Assembly (NCBI GenBank): GCA_033807775.1
Contig: CM066320.1
Location: forward strand, 184,310,784-184,374,783
Direction of reading: 5' to 3'
Length of the DNA stretch: 64,000 nucleotides
Source of the DNA: Saussurea involucrata
Lineage: Eukaryota > Streptophyta > Magnoliopsida > Asterales > Asteraceae
In this document: in pieces, positions 1 to 11,259 of the stretch
Position numbering within the stretch: position 1 is the stretch's first letter
Layout: each line of letters starts with the position of its first letter
Notes under the pieces: generated by a model
What the model saw: only the letters and a program-made list of their open reading frames with translations
Databases searched by the model: none
Told to the model about the DNA's origin: nothing
Translations under genes and position numbers: made by a program

Positions 1-125
1 ACCGCACGAAGACTCTCAACAAAACAGTGCTCTTCAGATTAAAGATTGAAGATAATGACCAAAAGACAAGGTAAAAATCTCGAGTTCTAGGGTTTTGAAA
101 TCGATTTATGGTCTAGGGTTTTGAA

Positions 126-278
126 ATGGGTTCATGTTTTTGTTGTCCAGTTACTAAGAAGATCGATAGGGCAGAAGATATGGTTGTTAATAGTGGAGGT
201 GTTGATAAAGAAGTTGTTGAACAACAAGTTGCAATACAGGAAAAGGGTCAAGAACAAGTTAAAGGTATATTTAGTTAA
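126..278 (+). CDS. Small ORF or first exon, unrecognised
   Basis: An ATG at 126 opens a 50-codon frame beginning MGSCFCCP and ending in TAA at 276-278. A good splice donor (AAAG followed by GTATAT) lies at 264/265, so this may be the first coding exon of a longer gene rather than a complete small protein. The N-terminus is Cys-rich and starts with Met-Gly, as in N-myristoylated proteins, but nothing else is recognisable. The phrase TCTAGGGTTTTGAAAT occurs twice just upstream. It may belong to the same element as the Ulp1 relic at 1041-1385. No family can be assigned. Confidence 0.25.
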   Translation: MGSCFCCPVTKKIDRAEDMVVNSGGVDKEVVEQQVAIQEKGQEQVKGIFS

Positions 279-440
279 GATGATTAAGTTTTTGTTCCAT
301 ACTGATAGATGTTCAATTTCTGTGTCATATGTTTTTGGCATTCTGCTAATTGATACTACAATACTAAAATCACCATGTTAATACCTGTCTAAAGATAGTG
401 GTGATTTGATTTTATGTGTACATATGAATTTTGTAGTAAG

Positions 441-763
441 TGCATATATGCAAGTTTGCTATATGCATATATGCAAATGTGAAATGATGGAATTATTTTT
501 TGCGTGTTACAAGTGCATATATGCAATTTGAGATGTATGCATATATGCTTCATGCGTAAATAGTACGAATTTACAGTTTTTTTAGTGCATATATGCAATT
601 ATCTAATGTGCATATATGCAATTCTCTAATGTGCATATATGCAACTTATGAAATGTGGGTATATGCAACTTATGGAATGTGTATATATGCAAATGGTTTG
701 AATGTGCAAATGTAGAAATTAGGGTAAGTGTGTATGTGGAAATTATGAAAAGTGCATATATGC
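441..763. repeat. Cluster 1 of TGCATATATGCA palindromes
   Basis: The 12-bp perfect palindrome TGCATATATGCA occurs seven times exactly and about four more times with one or two changes, at irregular spacing of roughly 25-60 bp. Units usually sit in the context GTGCATATATGCAA. No gene is visible in 279-1040 apart from this cluster. A matching cluster lies on the other side of the Ulp1 relic. Confidence 0.8.
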
Positions 764-1040
764 AGTAATTAGACTTGTTGGTTGTATCTTTCAAGAATGA
801 ATATGGTGGCTTGTGCATTTATGAAGCATTAAGACGTGCATATAGGAGATTTGAACATGTGCATTTATCATTTACAATTGCAAATTTTATATCGACAACT
901 CTTTACTATATTCTACCAGAAGTTTGACAAATATGCATATTCGTTGGTAATATTAATATATGAACTTTGATTTATTAATCATCAATCCAAATGTGTTACT
1001 TATATTAATGTAATGTTTTTTCTTGTATTAACAACAACTC

Positions 1041-1385
1041 ATGATGACCATGCATCTACACAAAGTGGGATACATGCAATATCAACTGTTTGAGGAAATG
1101 TTGCCAATAAAGTTTAAAGTACGATGGCAAATGACAAAAAATCAAATCGACCAAGGCGTTGCGTTGATGAGGAACATGGAGACATACATGGGTGAGGAAC
1201 CAAACAAATGGGTAAACGGCCTGTATAAAGAGAGCACCAAACAGAAAAACCAACTCAAGCAATTGAGGTCAAAGTATGTCACGAAGATATTGATGAGTGA
1301 GGCGAACCTCAAGAAACACACGATACCGATGGAGGTGGCCAAGTTTCACGAGAAACAGGAAAAGACAAATTTAGTTGGCAAATAG
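1041..1385 (+). pseudogene. Ulp1-like (C48) cysteine protease relic
   Basis: This 114-residue frame matches the C-terminal end of the Ulp1/SENP-type C48 peptidases that occur in many plant transposons: a Trp followed about ten residues later by a 'D-C-G-V-x-x-M-R-x-M-E-x-Y' block, then a helix with LRSKY and an 'ILMSEAN' tail. The normal catalytic Cys in DCGV is Gln here (IDQGVALMRNMETYMG), and the His and Asp of the triad would lie upstream and are absent. It is therefore a truncated, inactive remnant. Ulp1 cargo is known in Mutator-like (Kaonashi-type) and CACTA elements, so this is probably the tail of a decayed transposon gene. No upstream exon could be joined with confidence. Confidence 0.6.
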
Positions 1386-1634
1386 TTGATAAGGTGGAAG
1401 TCATTGGTTGATTGAATAGTTGTGCTTAAAAAATAGGTTTATTTTGGGTTGTAGTTGCAGTGCGTGTTAAAACACTATTGGGTTAGATTTTTGGATACTG
1501 ATTGTTGCATCGTGTGTTAACACGGTTTTTGGTTAGATTTTTGGATATTTATCGTTTTGGTTTAAGCAGTATGATTGGGTTATGATAGTGGGCTTAACAT
1601 TCTCAGTATATGTTAGTAGCGTAGTTCTAATAAG

Positions 1635-1972
1635 TGCATATATGCACAGTGCATAATGTGCATATATGCTATTCTCTGATATGCTTGTTGTGGGTGTAAA
1701 ATATGCATATATGCACTTTTGATATGTGCATATATGAACTTGAAAAATGTGCATATACGCACTTACGATTATGTGCATATATGCAATTTTGATATGTGCA
1801 TATATGCAATTTTGATATGTGCATATATGCCGCATGTGTAAAATTTACATAACTGCAGATCTAATAAGTGCGTATACGTAATTCTCTAATGTGCATACAT
1901 GCTATTATCTGATATGAATGTTGTGGGTGTAAAATATGCATATATGCATTTTTTTATATGTGCATATATGCA
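1635..1972. repeat. Cluster 2 of TGCATATATGCA palindromes
   Basis: Six exact copies of TGCATATATGCA and about six degenerate ones occur within 340 bp downstream of the Ulp1 relic, mirroring the cluster on its other side. A further exact copy lies at 2930-2941, inside the intron of the neighbouring minus-strand gene. The rest of 1386-2317 shows no gene. Confidence 0.8.
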
Positions 1973-2317
1973 ATTGTGATATGTATATGAATTCTGTAAA
2001 ATGTTCATTTTTGCATATCAAGCATAACTGAAAAATTGGGTATACGAATTCTGTGAAAGTAAGTACATATTGTAAAAACATATATGAGAGCTGACGATAA
2101 TTCTCTGATACTTGTATGTATTTGATTAATACGGTCTAAAACATAAAACAAGTTATTCAATGACATGAATATGTCGAAACCAAAACAAACAACATAAACA
2201 ATGCAAAGTTTGTTACCAAAACAAAAAATAATAAAGATCCAACGTCCAATAATTAAAATAAAACAAAGTAACTAACATATGAATCAAGATCGAGCTACTG
2301 ACGGACAATTGCGAGAA

Positions 2318-3268
2318 TCATGACCTTTTAACATTAGAGTTTCGGTAACGCCTATCACCAGGACCTAACTCAAGCGAATCGAAAAACTTCTTCTTTGGAA
2401 TACCTTCTTTACTGCAAACAAACCATCTAGTCTGTATAATCCCATCCTTATTTGTCTTTTTGGCATTCAACCTTACATCAAATCCCGCAAAATCTGCATA
2501 CGTCCTGTAAAATGACTCGGCTTCTTGGTAAGATGAAAAAACATGGTTCACCTTTGGTTTAAACGGAATAGGAACATTGGGAATCCATAACTTTGAACCA
2601 TCAACTGTCTCGATGACCTCATCTTGTGCTTCAACATCTGGAAGACAAAATGTAATTGAACATGCAGACATAATTTTTTTAGGTCATCATAGTATTAGTA
2701 GAATAAACAGTACAAACAACACTGTCTGGCATATATGCACAAATATTGTAAATATAATATGTGAAGTTGCTCCTATACCAGAAACTAGATTAAACAATAC
2801 ATAAACTACTGCATTGCATGTATGCAGAATCATTACATAAACAATAATTATTATTGTTCCTATAGCAAACTAAAAATGCTTTACGTCACGTGATACAAGT
2901 TAATGTAATAAAATAAAAAATACATACATTGCATATATGCACATGAAAAAACCGCAGGTAATAATTAACAAAAGCGAACGCCATAACGCGAAACGCTACA
3001 GAAACCATAACTAAGAACGCCTAACAAAACCAATAATTAAAATTAATATACAAAAAAACAAACCTACAGAATCTTCATCGTTGATCGGCTCTTCAACGTT
3101 ACTCCACGGTGTCGGGTTACGATCATCAACATCATCAAAATCAAAGTCTCCAACACTGCGGGTCTGCACATGGGTACTAACCTGTGTAAGAACACCATCA
3201 TTCACCAACGTTTGTTCTTCGATATCGTTGGAATAATCATTCTGATTAGAAACCGAGGAACGAAACAT
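2318..3268 (-). CDS. FAR1-type DNA-binding-domain protein, two exons
   Basis: Exon 1 is 3268-3064 and exon 2 is 2637-2318, giving about 174 residues. The splice is inferred: donor GTAG/GTTTGT at 3064/3063 and acceptor TTCCAG at 2638 join in phase 1 and remove 426 nt. Exon 1 is acidic (Asn/Asp-rich). Exon 2 holds the N-terminal half of the FAR1 zinc-finger-like domain: VFSSYQEAESFYRTYADFAG, then FDVR and RWFVCSKEG. FAR1/FHY3 proteins derive from Mutator-type transposases and bind DNA, but this frame stops just after the first half of the domain and lacks the later Cys and His ligands, the MULE transposase and SWIM regions. It could be a short FAR1-related factor, or a MULE remnant linked to the Ulp1 relic 1 kb away. 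The gene model is fairly sure; function is not. Confidence 0.6.
2638..3063 (-). other. Intron of the FAR1-type gene
   Basis: A 426-nt GT-AG intron that restores one frame between the acidic exon and the FAR1-domain exon. It is AT-rich and contains one exact TGCATATATGCA (2930-2941) and related TGCATGTATGCA-like copies. Confidence 0.55.
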
Positions 3269-3675
3269 TGAAACACCGCTTTCTTATTGAGTAGAATACA
3301 TGATCGATTATGAACGAACCAGTAAAATCTCTGGAAAATATTATTACTGATATGATAATATTAAGAAAAATTTTGGATCGATTATGAAGGATTCATGTAT
3401 AAAACTGGAAAAGATTTATCAATGATATGAAAATCTTGATAAAGAGATGATGAAGATTATCTTTAATCTTAAACTAAAATATATTCAAAAATGCAATGAA
3501 TTGGAGGCGTAAATCATGCAACATTCACTTACTGGAAATATAAAAAAAAAATCTTCCGGAAATACCCTTGAATAAAACGTCCAAAATGAAGCAAAACCAA
3601 ACATCATACTTGATTCCTATTGGTTGATAATAGTTAATAGGGTTAATACTAATTTGGGGGTTAACAAAAGAAAGG

Positions 3676-3678
<3 letters not shown>

Positions 3679-3732
<54 letters not shown>
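3679..3732. repeat. (TA)n microsatellite
   Basis: An uninterrupted TA run of about 27 units. It opens the first copy of a local duplication. Nothing gene-like is visible in 3269-3678, the upstream side of the FAR1-type gene. Confidence 0.95.
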
Positions 3733-3736
<4 letters not shown>

Positions 3737-3950
3737 CTCTCTGTGTTTTAATAGTAAAATGGAAGATAATTGTTTAAGAGGTTATCTATTTATAGAAGCA
3801 ATTATAAGGTGTTTACTATGAAGTTACGTGCAAGGAACTAAAAAAGTCAATGCAATTTTAGGAGCAATAAATAATATGCCATAAGTATATTCGTTTAAAC
3901 TATTTGACCCGTCGTATTCTATATAAAGAAGAGGCATAAAAAATATTTTA
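3733..3950. repeat. Local duplication copy 1, holding an empty Helitron site
   Basis: The sequence from the (TA)n tract through 'GTCTCT..GTGTTTTAAT', 'GGTGTTTACTATGAAGTTAC' and 'CTATTTGACCCGT' is repeated at 4179-4332 at high identity (one copy has an extra 20-bp stretch). Copy 1 continues uninterrupted past GTCGTA/TTCTATATAAA at 3916/3917, whereas copy 2 is split at that point by the 5.4-kb Helitron and resumes at 9751. Similarity continues for about 35 bp beyond the junction. Confidence 0.85.
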
Positions 3951-4122
3951 TATCATTCATTTCTTATATAATAACGTGTAAAATCACATATGATTCACGT
4001 GATTTGGTTGCGACTTGGCCCGAGCCAGATTATCCTTTCACCTTTGCGTTGAGTGTATGTGATTTACATGTGATTTGACCAGTTTTTTGTTCACTTATTT
4101 GACTCTATTCTCGCTTTAACCT

Positions 4123-4124
<2 letters not shown>

Positions 4125-4178
<54 letters not shown>
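4125..4178. repeat. (TA)n microsatellite
   Basis: A TA run of about 27 units opening the second copy of the local duplication. Confidence 0.95.
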
Positions 4179-4181
<3 letters not shown>

Positions 4182-4332
4182 CTCTGTGTTTTAATTGTAA
4201 AATGGAAGATAATTGTTTATAAGGTGTTTACTATGAAGTTACGTGCAAGGAACTAAAAAGGCCAATGCAATTTTAGGAGCAATAAATAATATGCCATAAG
4301 TATATTCGTTTAAACTATTTGACCCGTTCGTA

Positions 4333-6080
4333 TCTTTATATATATTAAAGCAAAACCTTAAGATTATGACATGACACCATGAGAATCAAGAATTCATCAG
4401 ATGTTGAATTGTGGTAGATTCTTCATTGTCTCACATTGGTGGCAAAAGTACAAAGTTAGAAGTGCAAATAACTATATAAAGGACAAAATATAGGTTGATG
4501 TTCATCCAAATTTTGATCCAATTTTGGGTTAAATCTTTATATGTGGTGGATTCTTCATTGTCACACATTGGTGGCAAAAGTAAAAAGTTAGAAGTGCAAG
4601 TAATTATATAAAGGACAGGATATAGGTTGATGTTCATCCAAATTTTGATCCATATTTTGGGTTAAATCTTTATATGTGGTGGATTCTTCATTGTCCCACA
4701 TTGGTGGCAAAAATAAAAGGTTAAAAGTGCAAATAACTATATAAAGGACAAGATATAGGTTGATGTTCATCCAAATTTTGATCCATATTTTGGGTTAAAT
4801 CTTTATATATATTAAAGCAAAACCTTAAGATGATGACATGGCACCATGAGAATCAAGAATTCATCAAATGGTGAATTGTGGTGGATTCTTTATTGTCCCA
4901 CATTGGGGGCAAAAGTAAAAAGTTAGAAATGCAAATGACTATATAAAGGACAATATATAGGTTGAATGTTCATCCAAATTTTGATCCATATTTTGGGTTA
5001 AATCATTATATATATTAAAGCAAAACCTTATGATGATTACATGGCACCATGAGAATCAAAAATTCATCAAATGGTGAATTGTGGTGGATTTTCATTGTCC
5101 CACATTGATGGCAAAAGTAAAAAATTAGAAGTGCAAATGACTATATAAAAGACAAGATATAGGTTGATGTTCATCAAAATTTTGATCCATATTTTGAGTT
5201 AAATCTTTAAATCATTATATATATTGAAGCAAAACCTTAAGATGATTACATGACACTATGAGAATCAAAAATTTATCAAATGGTGAATTGTGGTGGATTT
5301 TTCATTATCCTACATTGGTGGCAAAATTAAAAAGTTAGAAGTGCAAGTAACTATATAAAGGATAAGATATAGGTTGATGTTCATCCAAATTTTGATCCAT
5401 ATTTTGGGTTAAATCATTATATATATTAAAGCAAAACCTTAAGATGATGACATGGCACCATGAGAATCAAGAAATTCATCAAATGGTGAATTGTGGTGGA
5501 TTCTTCATTGTCCCACATTGGTGACAAAAGTAAAAAGTTAGAAGTGCAAGTAACTATATAAAGGACAATATACTGGTTGATGTTCATCAGAATTTTGATC
5601 CATATTTTGGGTTAAATCTTTAAATCTTTATATATATTAAAGCAAAACCTTAAGATTATAACATGGCACCATGAGAATCAAGAATTCATCAAATGGTGAA
5701 TTGTGGTGGATTATTCATTATCCCACATTGGTGGCAAAAGTAAAAAGTTAGAAGTGCAAGTGACTATATAAAAGACAAGATATAGGTTGAATGTTCATCC
5801 AAATTTTGATCCATATTTTGGGTTAAATCATTATATATATTAAAGCAAAACCTTAATATGATTACCCGACACCATGAGAATCAAGAATTCATCAAATGGT
5901 AAATTGTGGTGGATTCTTCATTGTCCCACATTGGTGGCTAAAGTAAAAAGTTAGAAGTGAAAATGATTATATAAAGGACAAGATATAGGTTGATGTTCAT
6001 CAAAATTTTGATCCATATTTTGGGTTAAATCTTTAAATCATCATTATATATATTAAAGCAAAACCTTAAGATGATTACAT
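4333..6080 (+). repeat. Helitron-derived ~205-bp satellite, left block
   Basis: About nine units, each starting like the Helitron 5' end (TATATATTAAAGCAAAACCT) and containing GGCACCATGAGAATCAAG, GTGGTGGATTCTTCATTGTC and TTTTGATCCATATTTTGGGT. Unit starts are near 4336, 4801, 5003, 5211, 5414, 5625, 5826 and 6045. Two shortened units near 4540 and 4670 lack the first ~70 bp. Identity between units looks like 85-95% by eye. Confidence 0.9.
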
Positions 6081-6555
6081 TGTAACAACCCAAATCCCAT
6101 AACATACATCATAATACATAACATGCATACATATCATTGATTTACAACAAAAGTTACATAACAAACCAAATACGGTCTCATTAGTCTTGACACTACAAAA
6201 TATATAAAAGCTTCTTAAACATCATCGATCAACGGAGGCAGTCTACACCTTATTCTTTCCTTTGCCGCTATCAATTCCTCGACCTGGAAAACATATTTTT
6301 GAAAACAAAATGAGGGTTAGACCAAACGGGTCTAGTGAGTTAATCTCGGTCCTTTCCAAAATCATTATAAAACCTTTTATGTAAATCCTTTGTATCAAAA
6401 TAGTTTAGATAGACCTTTGGTAGTCCTTTCGTAAAATATAAACATACCACACGTATTTAAATACCAATCCAGACTCGTGCATCGTGTACATCTCATCCAC
6501 CTTATTCCTCCACAAATGGCCATATTAGTTGGTAGCAAGCCAAATAATAAATCAA

Positions 6556-6675
6556 CAACCGGTCCGCACACCGGAACCCGGCTACCCGTCGGTCCGCACA
6601 CCGGAACCCGGCTACTCATCGGTCCGCACACCGGAACCGGCTACTCACCGGTCCGCACACCGGAACCCGGCTACT
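6556..6675. repeat. CCGG-rich minisatellite (~30 bp, 4 copies)
   Basis: Four copies of a unit with the core GGTCCGCACACCGGAACCCG, inside the solo LTR. Confidence 0.85.
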
Positions 6676-6797
6676 GTGCACTTGTGTAGTGTAATGCACC
6701 AATAAATATAATATCTTACTATATTATAAACACAAAATATTCACACCTTGATCGTATATCCATTCCACACATATCCATCTCATATATATATAAACAC

Positions 6798-6927
<130 letters not shown>

Positions 6928-7248
6928 CAGTTGAAAACGTTTTAAAGTAAAACTCACCTCGATTGGTTATCAAATTTCCTTCTAATCTTTTCTCGAGAAA
7001 TCCAATCTTTCATTCAAAGTTCACAGAATCTGAAACAATTTAAGATACATATAGCGCCTTACTAGTCAAACACATAAAGCCTACTAAAATCTTATCCTCA
7101 ACAGTTCTCCCTTCAGCGACTTATCACGGGGGTTCCGCTACCCGGATAGCGGATGGGGTCAAGGGGCAACGCCCTTGCGGGGTCTGGGGGCGGCCCCCCA
7201 GGAAGTTTTCGGAGCAACTTAATCCAAAAATACAATCAGAAACTATAA

Positions 7249-7545
7249 CCGGACACTACCAAAACTACCGGGACTCACTGCACCGGGACTCCACTGTACC
7301 GGGACTCTCCAGTACCGGGACTCCATATCACCGGGAGTTGGCATTACCGGGTCTTGTCGTTACCGGGAGTCGACAATACCGAGACTCCACTGTACCGGGA
7401 CTCTTCAGTACCGGGACTCCATATCACCGGGAGTTGGCATTACCAGGTCTTGTCGTTAACGGGAGTCGACAATACCGGGACTCCATGGTACCGGGACTCC
7501 ATGGTACCGGGAGTCGACCATACCGGGAGTCTACCGGGACTTCCC
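7249..7545. repeat. ACCGGGACTC minisatellite
   Basis: About fifteen units of 15-20 bp with the core TACCGGGACTCC or TACCGGGAGTCG, partly arranged in a higher-order block of about 120 bp that is repeated once. It lies inside the solo LTR, and the open frames over it are repeat artefacts. Confidence 0.85.
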
Positions 7546-7976
7546 CGTGACTCTAAGAACACAGTCGGTTTCATCTTACCTAGATTCGATTGAAAACAAT
7601 ACAAAACACGAAACCGGAAATTCTAAACCGATAGGAATTTACTACTGATGATTACAAACACAAAACCTAAAGAATACATACCTTAATTTCGAATACAACA
7701 CACTTAATCGGAGCCTTAACCGTACTTCCTTCTTCTGGTTCTTTTCTCCTCAAGAACACGCACACACACAGTGATATTTTGAGTTATGAAATATCTGAAA
7801 TCCTAAAGGGGTAATATCAAATCCCCATTTACCAATTGAACCTTCAACTATCAACTAATGTCCAACACCCCTTTAACTTATTATTTTACCCAAACTTACC
7901 CTAAACCTCGTTTTATAAAGTTAACTAGATTTAACGGAATTAGGACTTAACTAACGAACTTACCCGGGGTATTACA

Positions 7977-9650
7977 TACATGGCACTATGAGAATCAAAA
8001 ATTCATCAAATGGTGAATTGTGGTGGATTTTTCATTGTCCCACATTGGTGGCAAAAGTAAAAAGTTAAAAGTGCAACTAACTATATAAAGGACAAGATAT
8101 AGGTTGATGTTCATCCAAATTTTGATCCATATTTTGGGTTAAATCATTATTTATATTAAAGCAAAACCTTAAGATGATGACATGGCACCATGAGAATCAA
8201 GAATTCATCAAATGGTGAATTGTGGTGGATTCTTCATTGTCCCACATTGGTGACAAAAGTAAAAAGTTAGAAGTGCAAGTAACTATATAAAGTACAAGAT
8301 ACAGGTTGATGTTCATCCGAATTTTGATCCATATTTTGGGTTAAATCTTTAAATCTTTATATATATTAAAGCAAAACCTTAAGATGATGACATGACACCA
8401 TGAGAATCAAGAATTCATCAAATGGTGAATTGTGGTGGATTCTTCATTGTCCCACATTGGTGGCAAAAGCAAAAAGTTAGAAGTGCAAGTGACTATATAA
8501 AAGACAAGATATAGGTTAAATGTTCATCCAAATTTTGATCCATATTTTGGGTTAAATCATTATATATATTAAAGCAAAACCTTTAGATGATTACCCGGCA
8601 CCATGAGAATCAAGAATTCATCAAATGGTAAATTGTGGTGTATTCTTCATTGTCCGACATTGGTGGCTAAAGTAAAAAGTTAGAAGTGAAAATGACTATA
8701 TAAAGGACAAGATATAGGTTGATGTTCATCAAAAATTTGATCCATATTTTGGGTTAAATCTTTAAATCTTTATATATATTAAAGCAAAACCTTAAGATGA
8801 TTACATGACACCTTGAGAATCAAGAAATCATCAAATGGTGAATTATGGTGGATTATTCATTGTCCCACATTGGTGGCAAAAGTAAAAAGTTTGAAGTGCA
8901 AGTGACCATATAAAGGATAATATATAAGTTGAATGTTCATCCAAATTTTGATCCATATTTTGGGTTAAATCTCTAAATCTTTATATATACTTAAAAAAAC
9001 CTTAAGATGATTGCATGGCACCATGAGAGTCAAGAATTCATCAACCGGTGAATTGTGGTGGATTTTTCATTGTTGCACATTAGTGGCAAAAGTAAAAAGT
9101 TAGAAGTGCAATCGACCATATATAAAGGATAAGATGTAGGTTGAATGTTCATCTAATTTTTGATCATTATTTGGGGTTAAATCTTTATCTTTATATATAT
9201 TAAAGCAAAACCTTAAGATGATGACATGGCACCATGTGAATCAAGAATTTATCAAATGGTGAATTTTGGTGGATTCTTCTTTGTCACAAATTGGTAGCAA
9301 AAGTAAAAAGTTGGAATTGCAAGTGACTATATAAAGGACAAGATATATGTTGAATATTCATCCAAACTTTGATCAACGTTTTGGGTTAAATAGTTATAGT
9401 TTATTCACGTGACGAAACATTTTATGTGATATTTAAATATCAATCAATCTTTATATATATTAAAGCGAAAACCTTAAGATGATGACATGACACCATGAGA
9501 ATCAATATTTATCAAATGGTGAATTGTGGTGGATTCTTCTTTGTCCCGCATTGGTAGCAAAAGTAAAAAGTTGGAATTACAAATGACTATATAAAGAACA
9601 ATATATATGTTGAATATTCATCCAAAATTTGATCCACTTTTTGGTTTAAA
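7977..9650 (+). repeat. Helitron-derived ~205-bp satellite, right block
   Basis: Seven further units continue the array after the solo LTR, with starts near 8150, 8357, 8557, 8766, 8972, 9192 and 9444. The last two units also carry the pre-terminal phrase TTATTCACGTGACGAAACAT, which in the final unit leads into the Helitron 3' hairpin. The array therefore contains nearly whole mini-Helitrons lacking only the terminal hairpin. Confidence 0.88.
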
Positions 9651-9721
9651 TAGTTATATTCTTATTCACGTGACGAAACATTTTATGTAATAGCTAAATA
9701 TTTTGAGAAAAGTTTATCATT

Positions 9722-9750
9722 ACCGCGCAACGCGCGGTGGACAACACTAG
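9722..9750 (+). other. Helitron 3' terminal hairpin and CTAG end
   Basis: A 7-bp stem with a 3-nt loop (ACCGCGC-AAC-GCGCGGT), a 9-nt spacer and CTAG, followed by the host T. This is the termination signal of a plant Helitron. Confidence 0.88.
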
Positions 9751-10817
9751 TTCTATATAAATAAGAGACATAAATAATGTTTTAGTAAAGATTCATTGCA
9801 TATCAATGCATGTGATCGATTAAATCCTATGGTCATTATTTAATCTTTTATATATGTTCTTGCAATATATTTTATCTTGGACATAACATGCAAAAAATTC
9901 TCATTACACGATATCAATGTTCAATAACTTGTTAAGCATTGTCACCCATCCCTTACGTTTCTTAAAAATTTCAACCTAAAGCTAAAACAACTCAATAAGT
10001 TGAAGGTTCAGCTTCCTATTTTGGAAAAAATAAAGAATGTGGGGACTTTAGGTTGTATTTGTGCTCCAACAGCTTCCCCAAAATTATCTCCAAAATAGAG
10101 AAAGTATGAGAGAGAATGTGTTTTTCTCTAAATATATACGAATATTATATTATATTATATTTTGTACCGATTATGAAATATGTATCATGACTTAGGAAGT
10201 TAAATAGTAACCGTACAAACCGTATAAGGTTTATGTGTCTTGAGACATGTATGGTTACGAAAAATCCCAAACTTGCAAATGCGGTTTAGTTTATGGTTTA
10301 ACTCGAAACTCCACCAGCCTGCAAACACGCCATTCAACAAACCTTTGAATTCTTATTCAAAGGTGATAATAATATACTGAACTCCACACTACAACAAAGG
10401 CCAACTATATTAGCTTCCTAAAAACCTATTTAGTTATACGACCAAAACATGGATGTCCTATAAGTAAAAATTACTAGCTCAAATTCAAAATATTCTATAA
10501 TAACCTCGGAAAAAAGACCTGTAAATCGAAATATTGAACAAATACCAAAATCCTTGAACAACCATTGGTTTCTCTAACACTCGCCTGTTTATCGATCGCT
10601 AATCTCCTGGGAATTTATACCAAGTGTTTCAAATGTTCGGACTAACAATTATTCCCATGATACAAGAGAAAAGTGGTGCATTTCTCCTACTTAACTTTAC
10701 AAAAATCTCATCTCCAAGATCAAAGATCGGGACTTAGGAGATAAGATGAAGACTTTACCTTTCAACTTCTTCTACCCCCACCAAAGTATATGAGGTTAAA
10801 TTATTCAATCTCCATCG
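9751..10817. other. Intergenic, no gene seen
   Basis: AT-rich unique sequence with a short TATAT-rich patch near 10140-10160. I see no coding frame, RNA gene or element end here. Confidence 0.6.
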
Positions 10818-10822
10818 TATCT

Positions 10823-11252
10823 TGTTAAAAGGTAAGAACACTATTTCCAATCTTGTCATTTACTAATTTATGGTATTGTAATGTTTCAGATACATGAGGG
10901 GGTTATTTGTAGAAAGGATGAAAGTTGGTTTAAAGTTGGATGTTGATTCTGGAAGTACGAGGGTGGCGCTTCACATTCTTGTGAAGATGAAGGGCAGCGG
11001 AGTACTAGTTCAGAAGTTGAGGGTCTAAATTGAAAATTTGTTGCATAGTATATAAATGTTGTTTTAGGGTTTTTGAGTCATTCATTCATTTCATTTTCTT
11101 TTCTTTATCTCAGCCGATTCTCTCACTTTCTCTCTCTCTAGAAATTAGTTTGTAGACTGTTCTAGATTTAGGGTTTGTATCTTTGTGTTTTGAATATATG
11201 AAATAGTTGTTTAAGTTTTGTTATGAGATTTGTTGATGTAATCATTTGTACT
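10823..11252 (+). repeat. 5' LTR of Copia element 1
   Basis: 430 bp, starting TGTTAAAAGGTAAGAAC and ending TCATTTGTACT. A TATA box (TATATAAA) is near 11048 and U5 begins in a CT-rich stretch. Confidence 0.88.
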
Positions 11253-11259
11253 TGGTATC

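Noticed and set aside
121..381. An 86-residue frame starting at 121
   Set aside because: It starts on a non-ATG codon and is out of frame with the better MGSCFCC start at 126.
1533..1835. Minus-strand frames rich in ICTYxxCIYA (also 389-818 and 60355-60677)
   Set aside because: They are translations of the GTGCATATATGCA or GTGCACATA repeats.
7338..7593. Two 70-80 residue frames with repeated PGL/YRDS units
   Set aside because: They come from the ACCGGGACTC minisatellite inside a solo LTR.
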